A DNA stretch of 64,000 nt from Achromobacter deleyi. Lineage in GTDB: Bacteria > Pseudomonadota > Gammaproteobacteria > Burkholderiales > Burkholderiaceae_B. The stretch covers positions 3,596,001-3,660,000 of the forward strand of contig NZ_CP065997.1 of the NCBI RefSeq assembly GCF_016127315.1. Reading direction: 5' to 3'. Made by a program: the position numbers and the translations under genes. Shown here piece by piece: positions 53,979 to 64,000 of this stretch (positions are counted from its first letter, which is position 1; every line of letters begins with the position of its first letter). A model generated the notes under the pieces. It was not told the origin of the DNA. It did not search any database and saw nothing but the letters and a program-made list of their open reading frames with translations.

Positions 53979-54697
53979 GCGCGGCGCTGCAGGTCGAGCG
54001 GCGCGGCGCCACGCAGGTGCTGACGTTGGCGCGCCCCGACAAGATGAACGCGCTGTCGGCCGAGCTGGTCGAAGCGTTGATCGCGGCGGTCGACGCGGCG
54101 CCGGCGCAGGGCGCCGAGGTCATCGTGCTGCGCGGCGCGGGCCGCAACTTCAGCGCCGGCTTCGATTTCGGCGATCTGGACGCGCAGAGCGAGGGCGACC
54201 TGCTGCTGCGCTTGGTGCGCATCGAGACGCTGCTGCAACGCGTGGCGGCCTCGCCCTGCCTGACGGTGGGGTTGGCGCACGGCCGCAATTTCGGCGCGGG
54301 CGTCGATCTGTTCGGCGCCTGCAAGTGGCGCGTCGGCGCGCCCGAGGCGAGCTTTCGCATGCCGGGCCTGAAATTCGGGCTGGTGCTGGGCACGCGCCGC
54401 TTCGCCGCGCTGGTGGGGGCCGAACGCGCCCGCGCCATCCTCGAACAGGCCAGTACGTTCGGCGCGGCCGAGGCCTACCGCGACGGCTTCGTCAGCCACG
54501 TGACGGCGCAGGAAGCCTGGCCCGAGGTCGAACGGCAGGCCGAGCAGGCCGCCGCCGCGCTGACCTGCGCGGCCCGCGCGCAGTTGTATGCGGCCCTGTC
54601 GGCCGAGCAGCCCGACACCGACCTGGCGCGGCTGGTGCGCTCGGCCGCCGAGCCCGGCCTGAAGGCGCGGGTGGCGGCGTACCTGCAGGCGCGCTGA
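53975..54697 (+). CDS. Enoyl-CoA hydratase/isomerase (crotonase) family protein
   Basis: A 240-residue crotonase-fold protein: 'VLTLARPDKMNALSAEL', oxyanion-hole segment 'GRNFSAGFDFGDL' and second loop 'HGRNFGAGVDLFGACKWRVG'. At the usual first catalytic Glu it has Asp (GVDL), and the second Glu region reads FRMPGLKFGL. The reaction is thus not necessarily hydration. It is shorter than typical hydratases. Translationally coupled to the CoA-transferase gene. Confidence 0.85.
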   Translation: MSAALQVERRGATQVLTLARPDKMNALSAELVEALIAAVDAAPAQGAEVIVLRGAGRNFSAGFDFGDLDAQSEGDLLLRLVRIETLLQRVAASPCLTVGLAHGRNFGAGVDLFGACKWRVGAPEASFRMPGLKFGLVLGTRRFAALVGAERARAILEQASTFGAAEAYRDGFVSHVTAQEAWPEVERQAEQAAAALTCAARAQLYAALSAEQPDTDLARLVRSAAEPGLKARVAAYLQAR

Positions 54698-54744
54698 CGC
54701 CGCCGGCCCGGCCGGCGCGACGATAAGAACATCGAGGAGGCAGC

Positions 54745-55581
54745 ATGGGTTCGGGATTCAATCAGGCAGACAAGCAGCGCTCGCTGGCCGAGCTGGCGGC
54801 GCTGGTGCCGGACGGCGCGTCGATCGCCCTGGGCGGCAGTTTCCTGCACCGGGGACCGTTCGCCTTCGTGCGTGAACTGATCCGGCAGGGGCGGCGCGAC
54901 CTGGAACTGGTCAAGCAGTCGCCCGGCTATGACGTCGACATCCTGTGCCGCGCCGGCGCGCTGCGGCGCGTGCGCGCCGGCATCGTGGCGATGGAAGGCA
55001 ATTTCGGCCTGGCGCCGTGGTATCGCAAGGCCATCGAGCGTGGCGAGGTCGAGCTTGAAGAGCATGCCTGCGCCAGCCTGACGGCGGGGCTGCGTGCCGC
55101 CGCCTACGGCGTGCCGTTCCAGCCTTGCGGCGGGCTGCATGGCAGCGCCCTGCCGGTGCTGAACGGCTGGCACTGCCTGGACGACCCCTATGGCAGCGGC
55201 GAGCGCACCTGGGTGATTCCGGCCGTGCGGCCGGACTTTGCCGTGATCCAGGCATCGGAGGTGGACGCGTGCGGCAATGTGCGGGTGCACGGCACGGCGC
55301 ATTGGGACCGCATCATGTCGCGCGCCGCCGGCAGCGTGCTGGTGGTGGCCGAGAAACTGGTGGACAGCGCCGTGTTCGAGGCGCAGCCCGAGGCCACGCT
55401 GGTGCCGTACTTCATGGTGCAGGCATTCACGGTGCTGCCGCGCTCGGCCTGGCCCGGCTCGTGCTGGCCAGACTACGCCATCGACTATCCGGCGGTGGAG
55501 GCCTACATGGACAGGCAGGGCGATCTGGCGGCCCACCTGGCCGCGGCGCCCGAGGCGAAAGCGGGAGCGGCGCATGGCTGA
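54745..55581 (+). CDS. CoA-transferase-fold subunit alpha (GctA/IpdA-like)
   Basis: A 278-residue protein of CoA-transferase family I, alpha part: 'VPDGASIALGGSFLHRGPFAFVRELIRQG', 'VAMEGNFGLAPWYRKAIERGEVELEEHA' and 'VDACGNVRVHG'. It pairs with the next gene product, with which it overlaps by 8 bp. Strong GAGGAGG precedes ATG. Relatives include glutaconate CoA-transferase and the steroid-ring hydrolase IpdAB; the partner's sequence favours the latter. Confidence 0.85.
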   Translation: MGSGFNQADKQRSLAELAALVPDGASIALGGSFLHRGPFAFVRELIRQGRRDLELVKQSPGYDVDILCRAGALRRVRAGIVAMEGNFGLAPWYRKAIERGEVELEEHACASLTAGLRAAAYGVPFQPCGGLHGSALPVLNGWHCLDDPYGSGERTWVIPAVRPDFAVIQASEVDACGNVRVHGTAHWDRIMSRAAGSVLVVAEKLVDSAVFEAQPEATLVPYFMVQAFTVLPRSAWPGSCWPDYAIDYPAVEAYMDRQGDLAAHLAAAPEAKAGAAHG

Positions 55582-56308
55582 GAAATGGTCGGGGTTTTCG
55601 TACATCGTCACCAACCTGGCGCGCTTCATTCGGCCCGACGAGATCACCTTCAGCGGCGTGAACTCGACCCTGCCGATGCTGGCCTGCCTGCTGGCCAAGC
55701 GCGCCTACGACTGGGACTACGTCTACATCAACGTGGCCGGCGGGGTCGATCCGCGGCCGTCCCACATTCCGCTATCCAGCTCCGATCCGGTGCTGGCTGA
55801 GCATTCGGCGTCGATCTTCGCCAACGAGGATTTCTACGACCTGTGCACGCGCGGCCGCATGGACCTGGCGTTCCTGGGGGCGGCGCAGATCGACGGCGCG
55901 GGCCGCGCCAACAACTCCTGCATCGGCGACTGGCATGCGCCCAAGGTGCGCCTGCCGGGCGGTGGCGGCGGGGCCGTGATGACGCCGACGGCGCGGCGCT
56001 GCTGCACCTGGCGCACCGAGCATTCGCGCCGCGTGTTCGTCGAACAGCTGGATTTCGTCACCTCGGGCGGCGGCTTCGCGGGCGTGGCGACGCCGATCGC
56101 GGTGTTCGTCAAGCGCGACGGCCGGCTGGCGTTGCAGTCGTGGCATCCCGAGTCCAGCCTGGCGCAAGTGCGCGAGCGCACCGGGTTCGACTTCGATGCC
56201 GACGGGGCGGGGCCGACGCCCTGGCCGACCGAGACCGAGCGGCGCGCCTTGCGCGCGCTGGATGAAGATGGGCAGTTCGAGCGCGACGCGGCGGTGACGC
56301 TGCGCTAG
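55574..56308 (+). CDS. CoA-transferase-fold subunit beta (GctB/IpdB-like), catalytic Glu absent
   Basis: A 244-residue family I beta part: 'FIRPDEITFSGVNSTLPMLACLLAK', 'GRMDLAFLGAAQIDGAGRANN' and 'GGGGGAVMTPTARR'. In transferases the catalytic Glu sits in a Y-E-S-G motif; the matching place here reads N-V-A-G (INVAGGVDPRPSHIP). Loss of that Glu is the mark of IpdAB-type C-C hydrolases rather than transferases. Last gene of the acyl-CoA operon; convergent with the GntR gene 12 bp away. Confidence 0.82.
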   Translation: MAEKWSGFSYIVTNLARFIRPDEITFSGVNSTLPMLACLLAKRAYDWDYVYINVAGGVDPRPSHIPLSSSDPVLAEHSASIFANEDFYDLCTRGRMDLAFLGAAQIDGAGRANNSCIGDWHAPKVRLPGGGGGAVMTPTARRCCTWRTEHSRRVFVEQLDFVTSGGGFAGVATPIAVFVKRDGRLALQSWHPESSLAQVRERTGFDFDADGAGPTPWPTETERRALRALDEDGQFERDAAVTLR

Positions 56309-56320
56309 CGCCCGGGCGCG

Positions 56321-57235
56321 TCAGCGGCCGGCGCCGCCACGCAGGCGTGCCAGTTCGGCGGACAGTTCGGCGACCAGCGCCTGGGCGCGCGCCAGGGGAT
56401 CGTGGCCGGCGGATTCGGCGGGCGCCGCGGCGGGGGCGGAAGCCGGCGGCGCGGGTTCGCGCAGGCGCGGTTGCACGCTTTCGTGGCCGACGCTGACGTC
56501 GACGTCGAACACCAGCTGCTCGGCGCGGTGCCAGGTGCTGAACCATTCCAGCGGCCGGCCGTGCTGGTCCATGCCCTGGCCTTCCAGCATCAGCAAGGGC
56601 GTGCCGGCGGCGGTCTGCAGCAGGCCGGCGAGCGCCGCGTCGGCGGCCACCGCGCGGATCTGGTTGCGGCCGGCGCCGGGATGCAGGCCGAAGCGCCGGG
56701 TCAGCACGCCGTGCAGCGAGGCGTCGGCCAGGTCGTCGGCGCGCAGGCCGGGCACCGCCGCGGCGGGCAGCCAGGTGCGCACGTAGGCCAGCGGCGCGTC
56801 GGCCACGTGGCGCAGCCGTTCCAGCAGCAGCAGGTCGGCGCTGCCGAAGAATTCGGCGACCGCGGCCGGCGGTTCGGCCGGCGCCAGGCCCAGCACGCGG
56901 GTCTTGAGCGCCACGCCGGATTGCGCGAACTGCTCGTACAGGCCGGTGGAACGCTGCACCAGCCGGCGATGCTCGCGCGGCGCGGCCACCACCGCCGGAC
57001 GGCCGGCCTCGCGCTGGATCAGCCCTTCCGTCGCCAGCGCCGACAGCGCCTGCCGCACCACGCTGCGCGCCACGCCGAAGCGCTCGCACAAGGCAGCCTC
57101 GCTGGGCAGCAGCGCGCCGGCGCCGAGTTTGCGGGTACGGATATAACCGCGCAGCAGCGCCGCCACCTGGGCGTGCAGCGGCACGTCGCCGGAACGATCC
57201 AGCGCGGGCAAATCTTCAGCGTTGGCGGGCGCCAT
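56321..57235 (-). CDS. GntR/HutC-family regulator with UTRA domain
   Basis: A 304-residue regulator. The GntR winged helix (about 24-90) reads 'LGAGALLPSEAALCERFGVARSVVRQALSAL'; the UTRA ligand domain (about 110-245) follows; the C-terminal Ala/Pro-rich tail ends in a short coiled-coil-like helix. AGGAGG 8 nt before ATG 57235 fixes the start. Last gene of the KdgT-kinase-PdxA2 operon, 4 bp after pdxA2. Its likely operators are the palindromes at 60611-60643; its likely ligand is an acid sugar or its phosphate. Confidence 0.9.
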   Translation of the reverse strand: MAPANAEDLPALDRSGDVPLHAQVAALLRGYIRTRKLGAGALLPSEAALCERFGVARSVVRQALSALATEGLIQREAGRPAVVAAPREHRRLVQRSTGLYEQFAQSGVALKTRVLGLAPAEPPAAVAEFFGSADLLLLERLRHVADAPLAYVRTWLPAAAVPGLRADDLADASLHGVLTRRFGLHPGAGRNQIRAVAADAALAGLLQTAAGTPLLMLEGQGMDQHGRPLEWFSTWHRAEQLVFDVDVSVGHESVQPRLREPAPPASAPAAAPAESAGHDPLARAQALVAELSAELARLRGGAGR

Positions 57236-57239
57236 GCAA

Positions 57240-58292
57240 TCAACCTCCTGTTTGGGCCCGCGCAGTTTCCCATACATGCGTCCAGCCCGGGGCCAGATGC
57301 GCGGCGCGCTCGGCGGCCAGGATCAGACTGTCTTCGCGGGCGATGCCCTGGCCCGCGATGTCGAACGCGGTGCCGTGATCGACCGATACGCGCACCACGG
57401 GCAGGCCGACGGTGATGTTAACGCCGTCGTCGCCGTAGACGGCCTTGAAGGGCGCGTGACCCTGGTCGTGGTAACAGGCGATCACGAACTGCCACTTGCC
57501 GCGCACGGCCTGCGGGAACAGCGCGTCGGCCGGGATCGGGCCGGCGGCCAGGATGCCGGCGGCATTGGCCTCGGCCACGGCGGGCGCCAGGATGTCGGCG
57601 TCTTCGGTGCCGAAGATGCCGTTCTCGCCGGCGTGCGGGTTCAGGCCCGACACCGCCACCGGACGGTCGCCGCGGCCCAGGGCCTTGGCGAACGAGCCGG
57701 CCAGGCGCAGCACCGCGCGCATGCGCGCCGGCGTCAGGTCCTCGATGGCCTGGCGCAGCGACACGTGGGTGGTGGCGTGGAAGATGTAGAGATCGCCGGC
57801 CGACAGCACCAGCGAGAAGGTCTTGACGCCGAATTCGTGCGCCAGCAGTTCGGTATGGCCGGGCCACTTGTGGCCGGCGGCGTGCATGGCGGCCTTGTTC
57901 AGCGGGGCGGTGACGATGCCGTCGACTTCACCGGCGCGCGCCAGGGCGCAGGCGGTGGTGACGAAACGCACCGAGCCGTCGCCGGCGGCGGCGCTGATCT
58001 CGCCCAGCTTGACGTCGGCCAGCGACGGGCCGGCCTGTAGCACTTCGATGGTGCCGGGGGTGTTGGTGGCTTCGGCGGGACGCTCGACGCGGCGCACGAT
58101 GGCAGGATCGCCGCCCAGGCCGCGCACGGCGTTCACCATCACGTCGACGTCGCCGATCACGACCAGGCGCGCCTTCTGGCGCAGTTCGTCGTGGCCCATC
58201 AGCATCTTGGCCGTGATTTCCGGCCCGATGCCGGCCACGTCGCCGAGGGTGACCGCCAGCAGGGGCAGCTTGGGGGCGGGGGTTTGTGTCAT
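57240..58292 (-). CDS. pdxA2: PdxA2-type 4-phosphoerythronate/threonate dehydrogenase
   Basis: A 350-residue PdxA-family protein with the metal-binding His in KWPGHTELLA, LNPHAGENG and CYHDQGHAPFK, and 'GDVAGIGPEI' at the N-terminus. True PdxA makes pyridoxine precursors. In operons with DUF1537 kinases, the PdxA2 branch oxidises and decarboxylates D-threonate or D-erythronate 4-phosphate to DHAP. The context here, kinase plus KdgT permease, supports PdxA2. It overlaps the kinase stop by 4 bp. Confidence 0.88.
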   Translation of the reverse strand: MTQTPAPKLPLLAVTLGDVAGIGPEITAKMLMGHDELRQKARLVVIGDVDVMVNAVRGLGGDPAIVRRVERPAEATNTPGTIEVLQAGPSLADVKLGEISAAAGDGSVRFVTTACALARAGEVDGIVTAPLNKAAMHAAGHKWPGHTELLAHEFGVKTFSLVLSAGDLYIFHATTHVSLRQAIEDLTPARMRAVLRLAGSFAKALGRGDRPVAVSGLNPHAGENGIFGTEDADILAPAVAEANAAGILAAGPIPADALFPQAVRGKWQFVIACYHDQGHAPFKAVYGDDGVNITVGLPVVRVSVDHGTAFDIAGQGIAREDSLILAAERAAHLAPGWTHVWETARAQTGG

Positions 58293-59509
58293 CGCTTGAA
58301 TCTCCTGTCGCGGATCGCGCGCACGGCGCGAACCAGTACGTCTTCGGTGCCAAAGCCGCCGGCCTTGGTCACCACGGGCAGGCCGTCGGCCGTGCCCCCG
58401 GTCAGCGTGCCCAGGGGCACGCCGCCCATCACTTCATCCACCAGGGCGATGCCGCCGGCGCCCAGCGCCAGCAGCACCTGGCGCGCGCCGTCGCCGCCGG
58501 TGGCGACCACGCCGGCCGCGCGGGTGGCGCCGATGGCCTGCGCGGCCAGCGAGCCCAGGCGTTGCGCCACGGTGTCGGAATCGAGTCCCGCGAGCTGGCC
58601 TGCGGGGGCCAGCAGCAGCAGGGGGGCGGCATCGGCCGCGCCGTCCTGCGCGTAGTCCCGCAGCAGCGGCTCGCTCCAGGCGCGCCAGGCGGCGTCATCG
58701 GCCAGGTCCGCCAGCGCGGGCGCCCAGGTGCGGGCGCCGGCGGCCTGCAGCGCCGCGGCCTGCGCGCGCGCGGCGCTGTGTTGCGAGGTCACGACCACCA
58801 CGACCGGCGCGGTCTGGTCGGCGCCGGCCCAGACGCGGGCCAGCGGCACCGCCAGGCCGCCCGCGCCCACCGGCAGGGCGCGCCGGCCCAGCAGGCCGAT
58901 GGCGCGCGCCAGCCGTTCCAGGTCGGCGTCGTCGCGGGCGTCCACCACCACGGTGGCGCCGGCCTGCGCGATGCGCGCAGCCAGCGCTTCGGGTGTTTCA
59001 CCGGGCAAGGCCGCGACGTGGGCGCAGCCCAGCAGGGTCGGGATATGGCTCTCGGTCACGGGGGTGACCGGGTCGGTGGCGGCCGAGGTCGCCGTGACCG
59101 GCAGCCCGCTGACCATCAGCACGCCGTCTTCCACGGTGCGGCCGGTGGCGGGGAAGGCCGGGCACACCACCGCGATGGCATCGTCGCCCCAGGCCTCGCG
59201 GGCCGCGTCGATCTCGGCCTTGAAGGCGCCGCGCAGCGTCGAGTCCACTTTCTTGTACAGGCGCGCGACGCCGGCGGCGCGCAGCCGCTCGACGTTGCGC
59301 CGGATCTGCGCGCCGGCTTCGGGCGCGGGCAGGGCGCGGCTGTGGGTGGTGACGGCCAGCACGTCGACGTCGTCGGCGGCCGGCGCGGCCAGCGCCTCGT
59401 GCGCGCCGTCGATCGACAGGCGGGTGGTCCAGCCGGCCCGCACGAACTGCACGGCGGTGTCGCCGGAGCCGGTCAGGTCATCGGCGACGATGGCGATGGC
59501 GGGCGTCAC
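58289..59509 (-). CDS. DUF1537 four-carbon acid-sugar kinase (DtnK/OtnK type)
   Basis: A 406-residue kinase. N-terminal domain 'AIVADDLTGSGDTAVQF' and 'LYKKVDSTLRGAFKAEI' are DUF1537 hallmarks; the C-terminal nucleotide-binding domain has 'VVATGGDGARQVL' and 'GGFGTEDVLVRAV'. The family phosphorylates threonate, erythronate or 3-oxo-tetronate at O4. With PdxA2 downstream, D-threonate or D-erythronate is the best guess. GTG start 59509 overlaps the permease stop (GTGA). Confidence 0.9.
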   Translation of the reverse strand: MTPAIAIVADDLTGSGDTAVQFVRAGWTTRLSIDGAHEALAAPAADDVDVLAVTTHSRALPAPEAGAQIRRNVERLRAAGVARLYKKVDSTLRGAFKAEIDAAREAWGDDAIAVVCPAFPATGRTVEDGVLMVSGLPVTATSAATDPVTPVTESHIPTLLGCAHVAALPGETPEALAARIAQAGATVVVDARDDADLERLARAIGLLGRRALPVGAGGLAVPLARVWAGADQTAPVVVVVTSQHSAARAQAAALQAAGARTWAPALADLADDAAWRAWSEPLLRDYAQDGAADAAPLLLLAPAGQLAGLDSDTVAQRLGSLAAQAIGATRAAGVVATGGDGARQVLLALGAGGIALVDEVMGGVPLGTLTGGTADGLPVVTKAGGFGTEDVLVRAVRAIRDRRFKR

Positions 59510-60534
59510 AGGGCCTCCCCGCGGGCCTCGCGATAGCCGCCCGCGGGCGTTTCGTCGCTGGCTTCCACCGGCTTGAGCTCGCCGGCGCGCTTGAGGAAAT
59601 ACGAGGCCAGCACCGGCGCCAGGATCGAGCTGATCAGCACACATGCGGCCACTTGCGCGGTGGCCGTGGCCACGTATTGCTGGAAGTTGGGATCGGCGGC
59701 CGCGACCACGGCGGGCGTGGCGATGGCGTTGCCGGCGGTGGTGCCGGCCGCGAAGCCCAGGCCGCTCTTGCCGCCGCGGCGCAGGATCAGGCGATAGCCC
59801 AGGTAGACCAGGCCGCCGGTGATGGGGCTGATGATCAGGCCCAGGATCAGGCCGCTGACGCCGCCGCTGACGACCGCGCCCAGGTTGATGCCGGTGCCCA
59901 GGGCGAAGGCGAAGAACGGGATGACGATGTTGGGCACGGGCTTGAGCACGTCGCGCCACTTGGGATCGAGGTTGCCGACCACCACGCCCAGCAGGAACGG
60001 CACCAGCGCGGCGACCAGGGCGATCATGGGAATGTCGGCCAGGCCCGAGGCGCCCAGGAACAGCAGGCTGAAGAAGGGGCCGTCGTTGATGGCGCTGGCG
60101 ACGTAGGCGCCGCGGTCGCGGGCATCGCCGTACTGGCCGGTGTACGCCAGCCACAGGCCGCCGTTGCTGTTGTCGAAGGCCGCCAGCATCGCCAGGATGG
60201 AGATGCCCAGCACGCCGTCCAGGCCGACATAGGCGCCGAGGATGATGATGAGGGTGGCGGGCACCAGCGTCTTCATCAGCAGGATGGTGCCGGCGGTGGC
60301 CAGGATCGGGCCGCCGGTGCGGGTGTTGACCTGGGTGCCGGTGGCGAAGATCAGCAGGGCGATCAGCGGCAGGGCGCTGTTCTTGAACAGGGCGGTGGTG
60401 AAGCCGCCGATGGCCAGCGCGTCGGGCGCGAAGGTGCCGATCAGCGAGCCCAGGATCAGCGGCACCAGCATCAGGCCGCCGGGGATTTTCTGCATCGTGC
60501 CAAAAAAGGGCGAGCGGGTGGTTTCGGTCGTCAC
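59506..60534 (-). CDS. KdgT-family 2-keto-3-deoxygluconate permease-like transporter
   Basis: A 342-residue protein with about ten membrane helices and KdgT motifs (MQKIPGGLMLVPLILG, AAFDNSNGGLWLAYTGQYG, ALGTGINLGAVV, GTTAGNAIATPAVVA). It imports an acid sugar by proton symport. Within this operon the cargo is likely the substrate of the DUF1537 kinase. The GTG start 60534 has GGAG 9 nt upstream; the longer frame would cross the operator region. Confidence 0.88.
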   Translation of the reverse strand: MTTETTRSPFFGTMQKIPGGLMLVPLILGSLIGTFAPDALAIGGFTTALFKNSALPLIALLIFATGTQVNTRTGGPILATAGTILLMKTLVPATLIIILGAYVGLDGVLGISILAMLAAFDNSNGGLWLAYTGQYGDARDRGAYVASAINDGPFFSLLFLGASGLADIPMIALVAALVPFLLGVVVGNLDPKWRDVLKPVPNIVIPFFAFALGTGINLGAVVSGGVSGLILGLIISPITGGLVYLGYRLILRRGGKSGLGFAAGTTAGNAIATPAVVAAADPNFQQYVATATAQVAACVLISSILAPVLASYFLKRAGELKPVEASDETPAGGYREARGEAL

Positions 60535-60610
60535 TATCTCAGTCTCCAGGGGGATTTTCTCGCGGCGCAGACGTTCATGCGTGCGTCTGTCAGGGGGTTG
60601 AAAGCCGCCA

Positions 60611-60643
60611 GTGTACACCTGTACGTACAGCATGTACGTACAG
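60611..60643. promoter_or_regulatory. Three stacked palindromes before the acid-sugar operon, GntR operators
   Basis: GTGTACAC (60611-60618), CTGTACGTACAG (60619-60630) and TGTACGTACA (60633-60642) are each perfectly self-complementary. They lie 77-109 bp before the KdgT start. GT-rich/AC-rich palindromes of this kind are typical GntR-family sites. Confidence 0.75.
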
Positions 60644-60684
60644 GGTCTTCCCGTGTGGCGCCAGCGCGACGCCCGTCCGCCAGC

Positions 60685-62550
<1,866 letters not shown>

Positions 62551-62621
62551 GGGAGGTCCATAGGAGGAGGCCGCCCAAGCGTATCAGGGTATCCCCTTAA
62601 AAATAAAGGGCCCGCGCGCCG

Positions 62622-63137
62622 TCAACCGTATTGCGCGCGCCGCGTCCCGCCCTCCCGGCGGCTGGCCTTTTCCGACACGATGTTGTCCTGCGCCATGCGC
62701 CGGCCGCGCTGTTCGATGCGGGTCAGCAGGTCGCGCAGCAGGGCGACTTCGGCGGCGTCCAGGTCCTGCACCAGCAGGTCGTTCAGGCGCAGCACTTCCG
62801 GCAGCAGGGCGCGGTAGCGGTCCAGGCCGTCGGCGGTGGCCTCGATGCGCACCACGCGCCGGTCGACGCTGTCGGGCAGGCGCCGCAGCCAGCCCTTTTC
62901 GCAAAGCGCGCCCAGGGTGCGCGAGGTGCGCGCCAGGTCGAGCTTGGCGGCGGCCGCCAGCTCGGCCGAGGTCATGATGCCGCCCTCGACCGCACAGGCC
63001 AGCAGGCGCCATTCGCGCCGGGTGATGCCGAAGCGGCCTTCGCACAGGCGCACGAAGACGGGGTTGGACTGCGCCCAGGCCTGGTACAGCTGGTACATCA
63101 GCATCCCGGCCAGGGGGTGTTCGACGGGGGGGTTCAT
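62622..63137 (-). CDS. MarR-family transcriptional regulator
   Basis: A 171-residue MarR protein: 'FGITRREWRLLACAVEGGIMTSAELAAAAKLDLARTSR' contains the winged helix recognition region and 'DRRVVRIEATADGLDRY' the wing. It lies directly upstream of the ABC exporter gene and divergent from a Bug-protein gene; it could control either. The 129-bp divergent spacer (63138-63266) shows no clear operator. Confidence 0.9.
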   Translation of the reverse strand: MNPPVEHPLAGMLMYQLYQAWAQSNPVFVRLCEGRFGITRREWRLLACAVEGGIMTSAELAAAAKLDLARTSRTLGALCEKGWLRRLPDSVDRRVVRIEATADGLDRYRALLPEVLRLNDLLVQDLDAAEVALLRDLLTRIEQRGRRMAQDNIVSEKASRREGGTRRAQYG

Positions 63138-63266
63138 ATCGTTATGCCAAGTACTGGATTAGATCAAGCAATCTCCACGGCGCTACAGTCTTCTCGCCTA
63201 TCCAGGCCGAGGCCCGGCATACAGAAACATAACCGACAGCGGGCCGTTGTCACCAGGGAGACTACC

Positions 63267-64000
63267 GTGCGTAATTGGATATCCTGCGCCGCGTTCGCGG
63301 CGCTTGCGGCGGCTTCGGCCATGCCCGCCTGTGCCCAGCAGGCGCCGCTGGACGGCGCCCTGACCATCGTGGTGGGCTATCCGCCGGGGGGCAGTTCCGA
63401 CCGCATCGCGCGACTGGTGGCCGACCGCCTGAAGGACCGGCTGGGCGTCACCGTGGTGGTCGAGAACAAGACCGGCGCCGGCGGCCGCATCGCGGCCCAG
63501 GGCCTGCATGCCTTGGCCACGCGGCAGAACGTGCTGATGCTGGCCAATCCCGCGGTGATGGTGGTGGCGCCGCTGGTCTACGCCGAGCCCGGCTACGACG
63601 CTCGCCGCGATTTCCAGCCGGTGTCGCTCGTCAGCCGCTACAAGTTCGCGCTGGCGGTGGCGGCCAACTCGCCGATCCGCGACGTGGCGGGGCTGCGCCA
63701 GTGGCTGCGCGACAACCCGCGCCAGTTCTCGGTGGGCGTGCCGGCCACCGGCAGCCTGCCGCACTTCTTCGCGCTGATGCTGGGCCGCCAGATCGGCCAG
63801 GAGCCCGAGGTGGTGGGCTACCGCGGCTCGGCGCCGCTGATCTCCGAACTGATCGGCGGCGTGTTGCCGCAGGCGGTCGATACGCTCGACACGCTGCTGC
63901 CGCAGCACCGCGCCGGCAAGATCCGCATCCTGGCGACCTCGGGCGAGGCGCGCGATCCGCTGCTGACGGACGTGCCGACCTTCCGCGAGGCCGGCGTGGA
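63267..64000 (+). CDS. Bug/TctC-family solute-binding protein, truncated by window end
   Basis: At least 244 residues, running off the window. GTG 63267 with AGGGAG upstream starts a signal peptide ending PACAQ; the mature part has Bug motifs 'LTIVVGYPPGGSSDRIARLVA' and 'VVVENKTGAGGRIAAQ'. It would bind an organic acid in the periplasm. Its closeness to the first Bug protein in the window is only at family level. It is divergent from the marR-like gene. Confidence 0.9.
   Translation, partial: MRNWISCAAFAALAAASAMPACAQQAPLDGALTIVVGYPPGGSSDRIARLVADRLKDRLGVTVVVENKTGAGGRIAAQGLHALATRQNVLMLANPAVMVVAPLVYAEPGYDARRDFQPVSLVSRYKFALAVAANSPIRDVAGLRQWLRDNPRQFSVGVPATGSLPHFFALMLGRQIGQEPEVVGYRGSAPLISELIGGVLPQAVDTLDTLLPQHRAGKIRILATSGEARDPLLTDVPTFREAGV

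Overview
The window is GC-rich betaproteobacterial chromosome. It is most likely Achromobacter, or a close Alcaligenaceae relative. This rests on the azurin sequence type, orphan Bug/TctC-type solute-binding proteins (two in the window), the cysS-alkA-like-accA-tilS-lysC order, and a complete denitrification nos operon. The genus call is inference from gene content; no search was run.

Layout: 1-5.9 kb holds an MscS channel end, an IclR/Bug pair, the divergent trmJ/suhB pair and a DUF1016 (YhcG-type) nuclease-like gene carrying two palindromes inside its coding sequence. From 5.9 to 14.8 kb the minus strand carries nosRZDFYLX, one tightly overlapping operon for nitrous oxide respiration. Azurin is divergent from it. 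Each of the two divergent promoters has an FNR/DNR-type box exactly 41.5 bp upstream of its inferred start. From 15.6 to 18.2 kb lies a three-gene cluster under a near-perfect Zur box (gamma-carbonic anhydrase, dihydroorotase paralog, HisI paralog). Two of these have lost a canonical zinc ligand, as expected of zinc-sparing back-up enzymes.

From 18.3 to 29.3 kb are housekeeping genes: a TerC/CBS membrane protein, uppP, lpxH-ppi-TPR, cysS, a DNA glycosylase, accA, tilS, lysC and tRNA-Ser(GCU). A 3.4 kb island sits at the 3' end of that tRNA. It is bounded by 88-bp perfect direct repeats and holds a decayed integrase, the C-terminal part of a P2-type portal gene, a small ORF with a 36-bp palindrome, and an intact OLD-like ATPase that may act in defence. 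Next to it is a three-gene phosphorelay (hybrid kinase, REC-EAL protein, hybrid kinase with Hpt) with no DNA-binding regulator.

From 40.2 to 50.9 kb are selU/mnmH, a Tat-exported AcpA-type phosphatase, TetR, a degenerate ABC ATPase, three identical tRNA-Arg(ACG) genes with a DUF3079 gene between them, small lipoprotein, GNAT, SDR and LysR genes, a pair of related unknown proteins (one with an XRE domain), a proline-rich protein and a sirtuin. From 51.1 to 56.3 kb a thiol dioxygenase, an IclR regulator and an acyl-CoA cluster (CaiB/BaiF transferase, crotonase, IpdAB-like pair) lie together; the IclR gene and the acyl-CoA operon share a 15-bp operator-like motif. From 56.3 to 60.6 kb is a GntR-controlled acid-sugar operon (KdgT permease, DUF1537 kinase, PdxA2) preceded by three stacked palindromes. 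An ABC exporter, a MarR regulator and a second, truncated Bug protein close the window.
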